A stretch of 64,000 bases of DNA from Eleginops maclovinus (taxonomy: Eukaryota > Chordata > Actinopteri > Perciformes > Eleginopidae). The DNA lies in NCBI RefSeq assembly GCF_036324505.1, contig NC_086352.1, positions 21,359,637-21,423,636 on the forward strand. The letters run 5' to 3'. Below, piece after piece: positions 61,101 to 64,000 of this stretch (the stretch's first letter is position 1; each line of letters opens with the position of its first letter). Below the pieces are notes generated by a model that ran no database searches, was not told the DNA's origin, and saw nothing but the letters and a program-made list of their open reading frames with translations. A program made the translations under genes and the position numbers.

Positions 61101-64000
61101 CTGTACCTTATTAGAATTGTTATTTTAACAGTACAATAACAGCGATGTGGCATACATGAGCATTCTCAGTTTGGTTGCCTTTATGATAAGAACAAAGTTT
61201 GTTTGTTTAGAGAAGGGTGCTGAGCATTGGCAGAGTTAACAGGGTCGAGCCAACAAGAGTGGCTGTGTTCATGCAGCACCAAGAGCTCACTGTAAAGGTG
61301 GTTTTTCAGCCTGGTGTTTGTGTTATGCGGATAGCCAGCATTTTCCAGCTGGTGAATCACAGCTTCTAACACAGTTTCAATTTCTCAGTTTTGCTCACAT
61401 AGTTTGTGAATATTGTTTTCCACCTTAGGCTTCTGCCTTGAACATATTAATAGGGCAACAGGTCTCAAGTATCCTGGAGGTTGGGAGCCTTCACTTTTCT
61501 ATATTGCTTGTTTATCACGGGGATAGTTTTTGTTCTTTACTTTTTACGTGTTTTTGCGCTGCAGTAGGAAACTCAAACATCACCATATACCTGGAAACAA
61601 TAATTATCTCCTGTGTAAAAAATGTTTTAAAAATTAAAAAAAAGAAAATAATTGCTATTCCTGGGAAAACTGGTGAGGATGTCATACATTTAAATTCAAG
61701 CAAAGACTGACGTAGACCTATACTAATGCATAACGTTATGTGGCTCTCTGTTCTCCTTTAGTTTAAGGCACATTTATGTGGTTTGCAATTCCATTCGAAG
61801 AATCTTAGGATTAATTAGCAGCAAAAAGTTGATAGCTCTCCATGTTTTCTTCTCTGTCAAAGAACACCATCTGCACTGCCTTCCTGATTAATGAGCAGGT
61901 GCAGTAGGAAACATTTTCATCATGGTGTGCGGTGAGGCAAACAAAAAGTGAATTTTCTTTTTCCAGAATACTGAAACAATATCAATTGAAATCTTTTATT
62001 CGGTTAATACAAACATATAATACACGTAATTGTTTTTCAAATTGCATATACATATATGATTGTTCTTTGAATTTACTCAACACTTCCCAGAACTCCCTTT
62101 AAAAACTCTATTGTTTTATGTGATGTGGAGCATCAATTTGTGTCCGTCCAAATAAGCTTTTAAAAATATTTACAAAATCCAAAAAGATGAAATAAAAAAA
62201 TCCTTCGGAACATCATTTTAAACGGCAGGAGATACGGTGCTCATAGTAAAGGGCACTCATTTTGAAAAGATATAATCCGAGGAACATTTCAGTGCAAAAT
62301 CTTAACATTAGTATTACATTCACAGCACCTTAACTTCCTCCTTCTGCTTGCTTCATTCCCACTGGCTATTTTTGTGGAGTCGAGCTGCACTGTCTAGGAC
62401 ATATGAATATATTTATAATTACAGTAGTATTAGTAATAGCTATATTGTTACTGGTTGTATGGCTGTGAACCTCTAATTACAGTATCCTCTGACATCACAG
62501 TTTAAGGTTCTGTCTCCACTTTGCAAGTGTTTCATGTAACAGGAAAATGTTGAAGGTCAAATGAACAACATGTAAATTCTCTCTTGAACTGAAAAGCACC
62601 ATTAAAATGTACAGAATCGCTACAGTGCTTGCACAGCTGGAAATGGAACATTTGATCTTTAAATGAACTAAACAGGAGTTGCACACCATTAATATTATAT
62701 ACAAATGAAGTCTTTCTAATTGATACTCACAGGTGTTTGTTCGTCAGGAAGGCTTCATGCAATAAGTTAGGGGCTTGGTTTTTAATTACCTCAGGGATTT
62801 GCTAATTTACATTCTGCCTCTAAAAGTCTCTTGTTGATAAGTGTGTGTGTGTTTATGTGCGTATGTGTTTAAGTGTATTGTATATACTCAAAAGTGGTTT
62901 GATGAGGGTGTAGGTAAAAAATCAATAGAGATTTAATGGAAAACAGGATGTCCCCAGGTAAAATGTCGACCAAAATACTGCATGAAATTCGATCTGTGGG
63001 ATTTCATTATGCGGATTGCATGGAGGAAGGAGGAAAAGTAAGGAAAGGCTCTCCATCTTGGCCCTCCTGTACACTTTTATTCCTGAAGGTCAGTAAGCTT
63101 GTTATAGTGGACAAACATTAGACATCCAACTGTGCGCACTTCTCATTAATCTCTTTTTTTCCTCTATGGCATAAGATAGGAAAGGGTCTCTGTAAACTGA
63201 AGTATCAACACACAGCATTGCTGATGCAGAAGTTCACAAGGTGATTCTTCTTAAAATCACAACGGCTCATCCTTTATTTAATAACCAACGGTATCAAAAA
63301 TTAGGTCTGCCTCAACCTTCGGTCTGAGAAAAAGCTGTGTATCTAAAGGGCCCATCCACCGGTCACAAAACTTTCATAAAGGTCATCTTTCCTCAAGATT
63401 TTTATTGACATATAGCTACATTATTAAACCTTACACAGAGCATGGGAAATGTTGTCAATTCATGTTAAGGGAAGACTCTTTCTGTAAAATTGCTAACTAA
63501 CAAACCTGAAATAAACCCTATGTTCTGCAGAAATGCATATACATTAACTTAGTGAGGGGCGCATGAAGCTTTTGGGCTTTTCCTTTTTACGCTGAAAAAG
63601 ATTCCACTCTTAATGGCTTCAAACAGCAGTGACAAGTGTTACCTATCAAAACGTAGACACTGCAGCCCTTTGAAGACTAGGGACACAATACTACCACATC
63701 TAAATGTTCTATTATTTTTTGTTGGAAATATTCAAACACATATTATTAAATGTGTTTTAATCATAAATGCTACATTAAAATAGGATGTTTCTGTTAATAT
63801 GTTAAAGTAAAAATAATTAAACAACTCATTGTTTTAAAAACCTACATATTTTCTTACACCAAATACTAATTATAGTAAATCGTTGTGGTTTAGGTGTGCA
63901 CTGTATTGCACATATGATTACATTCATGTTTGATATCCATGTTACATAACATTTTGCAATGTGAGGAGATTTGAAAAGTATTTAATTATTATATTACTTT
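58167..64000. other. Long non-coding stretch to the window end
   Basis: No exon recognised. The longest frame, 140 codons at 58638-59060 (+), has no known domain and no splice or promoter context that I can see; about two of this length are expected by chance in 64 kb. A CpG-containing, less AT-rich block lies at 60270-60500. From 61000 to the end the DNA is plain and AT-rich. Confidence 0.5.

Overview
The window looks like nuclear DNA of a ray-finned (teleost) fish. It is AT-rich, carries nine long (CA)n/(GT)n tracts, and contains a fish-typical mix of transposable elements: a Ty3/gypsy chromovirus, a BEL/Pao element, hAT and Kolobok-like DNA transposons, a LINE with an AP endonuclease and a tRNA-derived SINE. 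I recognise no exon of a host protein gene. Every substantial open reading frame that I can name belongs to a mobile element, so the locus reads as a gene desert or a very large intron.

Layout. 1-780: 5' part of a minus-strand LINE, cut by the window edge. 781-14423: non-coding DNA with microsatellites, a poly-G tract and two nearly identical 100-bp direct repeats (7303-7402, 11618-11720). 14424-19702: a complete minus-strand gypsy chromovirus with apparently identical 460-bp LTRs, an AGGCT target duplication and open gag and pol. 19703-31929: non-coding. 31930-37720: a Kolobok-like repeat split by a BEL/Pao element (32144-37358) that lacks its reverse transcriptase, RNase H and most of its integrase core. 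37721-41962: non-coding with (GT)n and (AT)n tracts. 41963-43054: an internally deleted hAT element beside a near-perfect 63-bp palindrome. 43055-49364: non-coding. 49365-49725: a probable solo LTR. 49772-52621: a decayed hAT transposon with a ZBED-like transposase, including an intron made mostly of simple repeats and a SINE-like insertion. 52930-53045: a LINE 3' tail. 55369-55556: a tRNA-derived SINE. 56942-58162: a Kolobok-like element with a THAP-type ORF, related to the split copy at 32 and 37 kb. 58167-64000: non-coding.

How the parts relate. The gypsy element is the only one that looks competent: protease, reverse transcriptase, RNase H, an integrase with D,D35E spacing and a chromodomain are all open. 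Its RNA may prime its own reverse transcription. A 10-nt stretch in the LTR, starting 28 nt after an ATAAA box, is complementary to the primer-binding site just inside the 5' LTR, as in the Tf1/sushi group. The BEL copy is older: its LTRs differ at about 15 sites by eye, its frame has a stop and a frameshift, and its catalytic cores are missing. It sits inside a still older Kolobok-like copy, giving a readable order of insertion. All identifications come from reading the sequence; no database search was run.
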